From Neptunicoccus cionae (GTDB taxonomy: Bacteria > Pseudomonadota > Alphaproteobacteria > Rhodobacterales > Rhodobacteraceae), in NCBI RefSeq assembly GCF_002860325.1, contig NZ_PKOJ01000002.1, positions 1-64,000 of the forward strand: a DNA stretch of 64,000 bases, written 5' to 3'. Position 1 is the first letter of the stretch. Each line of letters opens with the position of its first letter. Positions 62,008 through 64,000 of this stretch are shown piece after piece. Made by a program: the position numbers and the translations under genes. The notes beneath the pieces are model-generated. The model worked only from the letters and a program-made list of their open reading frames with translations, did no database searches and was not told where the DNA came from.

Positions 62008-63045
62008 ATGACCAGCCTTACCATCCGCCGCCCCGACGACTGGCACCTGCATTTACGCGACGGGGATATGTTGCGCGGCGTTCTGCCCGAAACCGCGCGC
62101 GATTTTGCCCGTGCGATCGTCATGCCGAATCTGGTGCCCCCTGTGGTCACCGCAAAAGACGCCGCTGCCTATAAGGAGCGCATCCTTAGCGCCCTGCCTG
62201 CAGGCAGCGACTTCCAGCCGCTGATGACGTTGTATCTGACAGAAACCACCGATCCAAATGATGTGGCTGCCGCCTTTGCAGACGGTCTGATCCACGCGGT
62301 CAAACTATACCCCGCCGGTGCCACCACAAATTCGGCCTCCGGTGTGAAAGACATCAACAAGGCGATGCCGGTGCTGGAAAAAATGGCCGAGATCGGCGTG
62401 CCCATGTGTGTTCACGGCGAAGTCACCGATGCGGATGTGGATATTTTCGACCGCGAGGCTGTGTTCATCGACACGAAACTTGATCCTCTGCGCCGCCGCC
62501 TGCCGGAACTGCGGGTGGTGATGGAGCATGTGACCACCAGTGACGGGATTGATTACATCAGCGAGGCAGAAGAAAATCTGGCCGGTACCATCACCACTCA
62601 TCACCTGATCATCAACCGGAACCACCTGCTGGTGGGGGGCATCAAACCCCATTACTACTGCTTGCCCGTGGCCAAACGCGAAGAACACCGCCTTGCCCTG
62701 CGCCGCGCTGCTACCTCCGGCGACGAACGGTTCTTCCTTGGTACTGATTCCGCCCCTCACACCGACCCGAACAAACTCTGCGATTGCGGCTGTGCAGGCG
62801 TGTTTTCTGCCACCAACACGATGGCCTGCCTTGCCCATGTGTTCGAAGAAGAAAACCGGCTCGATAATCTGGAGGCTTTTGCCTCACTCAACGGTCCGGC
62901 CTATTACAAACTGCCGGTGAACGAGGCGACGTTGACTTTGACCAAGCAGGACTCTCCGGTCAGCTATCCCAAAACCATCGAAACCGGTGAAGGCCCTGTC
63001 ACCCTGTTTGATCCGGGTTTTCCGCTTTACTGGTCCGCATCCTGA
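62008..63045 (+). CDS. pyrC: Dihydroorotase, class II (PyrC)
   Basis: A 345-residue dihydroorotase of the short, homodimeric PyrC type for pyrimidine synthesis. Zinc ligands are in [13 protein letters not shown]; the carboxylated-lysine region is [14 protein letters not shown]; further ligands are in MCVHGEV and VVMEHVTT, with [14 protein letters not shown] late in the protein. CAGGAG precedes the ATG at 62008. Confidence 0.95.
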   Translation: MTSLTIRRPDDWHLHLRDGDMLRGVLPETARDFARAIVMPNLVPPVVTAKDAAAYKERILSALPAGSDFQPLMTLYLTETTDPNDVAAAFADGLIHAVKLYPAGATTNSASGVKDINKAMPVLEKMAEIGVPMCVHGEVTDADVDIFDREAVFIDTKLDPLRRRLPELRVVMEHVTTSDGIDYISEAEENLAGTITTHHLIINRNHLLVGGIKPHYYCLPVAKREEHRLALRRAATSGDERFFLGTDSAPHTDPNKLCDCGCAGVFSATNTMACLAHVFEEENRLDNLEAFASLNGPAYYKLPVNEATLTLTKQDSPVSYPKTIETGEGPVTLFDPGFPLYWSAS

Positions 63046-63054
63046 GCCTGACAC

Positions 63055-63300
63055 AAAAAACCCGGCTGCCAAAGCAGCCGGGTAAGTGCACCTGATGAAT
63101 GACCGCCGACCTCGGAGGGAAGGACAGTCATGAGGCAGTTAAGAGAACGACAGTCCGAGTCTAACCGAAATTAGCAATGTTGGGTGGCCGGCGCACAAAA
63201 ATCGGATCAGCTTACGCATCACCGAGACGAGGATTTGCACGCAGACAATCCACACCCGATTCGCGTCCTCACAAGAGAAACCTAGCATGAATTGTATTGA
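63055..63300 (-). ncRNA. Candidate small RNA between pyrC and dnaB
   Basis: The 447-bp gap 63046-63492 has no gene, but a strong hairpin at 63061-63082 (CCCGGCTGC / GCAGCCGGG) has its T-run on the minus-strand side only. It would therefore terminate a leftward transcript, and no leftward gene exists here. Minus-strand sequence upstream contains further pairing segments. A TTGCAT/TAGGTT pair near 63280-63305 could be a promoter but is weak. Start, size and existence are unproven. Confidence 0.35.
63059..63083 (-). terminator. Intrinsic terminator facing left
   Basis: A 9-bp perfect stem plus an A-T pair with a 4-base loop; the minus strand continues into TTTTTT. The plus side reads TAAGTG, so it is a poor terminator for pyrC. 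Confidence 0.7.
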
Positions 63301-63405
63301 TGCAAAAGTTTTCCACTATATTTTGTGTTATACCATTTTAAACCCGAATTTTTTTCGGTTCTGAAGAACTTCGCTTAACCCTGCCGTTCCAACGGTTTTT
63401 CGGGC

Positions 63406-63425
63406 TTATCCACAGGCTGTCCACA
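63406..63425 (+). promoter_or_regulatory. DnaA-box pair upstream of dnaB
   Basis: TTATCCACA (63406-63414) is a perfect DnaA box, followed 2 bases later by CTGTCCACA, a degenerate second copy. They lie about 70-90 bp before the dnaB start and may link helicase expression to DnaA; they are too few to propose an origin. Confidence 0.5.
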
Positions 63426-63492
63426 GCGTTTTGCAGATTGCCATTTGCCGCCCGATAAACCACATTACAGGCAATCAGAAAAAGAGGACGAG

Positions 63493-64000
63493 ATGAGCGG
63501 AATCGCAGCAATACCGGACCCCGGCCCGACCCCTGACTCAGGCGAAAAATCGACCCCGCTACCCCATTCAATCGAAGCGGAACAGGCGCTGCTCGGGGCG
63601 TTGCTTGTGAACAACGAAGTCTATGACCGGGTCGCTTCGCTGGTAAATGAAACCCATTTTTTCGATCCCGTGCACGGGCGCATCTTTGAGGTTATCGCGC
63701 GGCGCATCCAGAAGAACGCGCTCGCCTCCCCCGTTACGATCAAGGCATTTCTGGAAGATGATCCCGGGCTGGCCGAACTGGGTGGTCCGGCCTATCTTGT
63801 ACGCCTTGCAGGGGCATCCATGTCGATCTTTGCCGCGCGGGATTACGCGCAGATGATCTATGACATGGCCATCCGCCGTGACCTGATCGCCATTGGTGAG
63901 GAAATCAGCGCCAAAGCCACTGCCATGAGCGTTGATGACGAACCGAAAGAGCAAATCGTCGCCGCCGAGCAACGGCTTTACGCGCTTGGGGAACAAGGCA
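63493..64000 (+). CDS. dnaB: Replicative DNA helicase DnaB, N-terminal part (runs off window)
   Basis: An open frame from ATG 63493 (after AAAGAGG) to the window edge, at least 169 codons. The sequence LPHSIEAEQALLGALLVNNEVYDRV, then FFDPVHGRIFEVI and LGGPAYLVRLAG, is the DnaB N-terminal collar domain that contacts primase. The ATPase domain is outside the window. DnaB is the hexameric fork helicase. Confidence 0.95.
   Translation, partial: MSGIAAIPDPGPTPDSGEKSTPLPHSIEAEQALLGALLVNNEVYDRVASLVNETHFFDPVHGRIFEVIARRIQKNALASPVTIKAFLEDDPGLAELGGPAYLVRLAGASMSIFAARDYAQMIYDMAIRRDLIAIGEEISAKATAMSVDDEPKEQIVAAEQRLYALGEQG

Noticed and set aside
63406-63425. Replication origin near dnaB
   Set aside because: Only one perfect and one weak DnaA box, and no AT-rich unwinding region with a cluster of boxes.
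1-64000. CRISPR arrays, prophage or insertion sequences
   Set aside because: No regularly spaced repeats, transposase, or phage structural genes were seen.

Overview
The window looks like chromosome of a marine Rhodobacterales (Roseobacter-type) alphaproteobacterium. Evidence: a helABCDX-type ccmABCDG cytochrome c maturation operon beside aconitase, a his operon in the order hisB-hisH-hisA-hisF-hisE, a 210-residue L9 with an acidic tail, an infC that appears to start at a non-AUG codon, a RibH2-type lumazine synthase behind an FMN riboswitch, and several small families (DUF2842, DUF2237, DUF1223, DUF2147) common in this order. No species assignment is made.

Layout. 1-2310: a small accessory islet inserted in the 3' half of tRNA-Leu(CAA). 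A 53-bp exact copy of the tRNA 3' half (156-208) and the tRNA itself (2226-2310) bracket about 2 kb that carries only two translationally coupled genes: a PD-(D/E)XK-like nuclease and an unrecognised partner. 2.4-12.6 kb: housekeeping and envelope genes (YpfJ-like protease, DedA-like protein, DsbB, HNH nuclease, YciB, transporters, FtsY, lytic transglycosylase, fabG-fabD). 12.8-14.1 kb: rpsF-rpsR-rplI with a structured leader. 14.1-26.4 kb: small envelope proteins, a class III aminotransferase, a Pit phosphate transporter, purA, secG, pyrG and a TerB protein. 26.5-38.8 kb: an amine and amino-acid catabolic block with glutaryl-CoA dehydrogenase, a glutamylpolyamine-type trio (amidotransferase, glutamine synthetase-like ligase, FAD oxidase), a Rieske oxygenase plus FAD/GcvT-type demethylating dehydrogenase, and three LysR regulators. 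39-44.6 kb: a MauG-type dihaem peroxidase overlapping a Sel1 gene head to head, then the his operon interrupted by a reversed DUF2147 gene. 44.6-54.2 kb: a glycosyltransferase-like protein, two Ala/Glu-rich membrane-anchored coiled-coil proteins, infC, a three-cistron nitrile hydratase/thiocyanate hydrolase-like set with a GrdB-like gene and a DMT transporter, DUF1223 and panE. 54.3-64 kb: acnA, zntB-like, ccmABCDG, ribH, pyrC, a possible small RNA, and the start of dnaB.

How it fits together. Most genes are core metabolism and information processing. The catabolic block suggests use of polyamines and quaternary or tertiary methylamines: Rieske demethylation feeding an FAD- and folate-dependent dehydrogenase, with polyamine gamma-glutamylation alongside. 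The best candidates for something undescribed are the two-gene tRNA-borne islet, the split nitrile hydratase-like operon, the paired coiled-coil membrane proteins and the possible small RNA between pyrC and dnaB.
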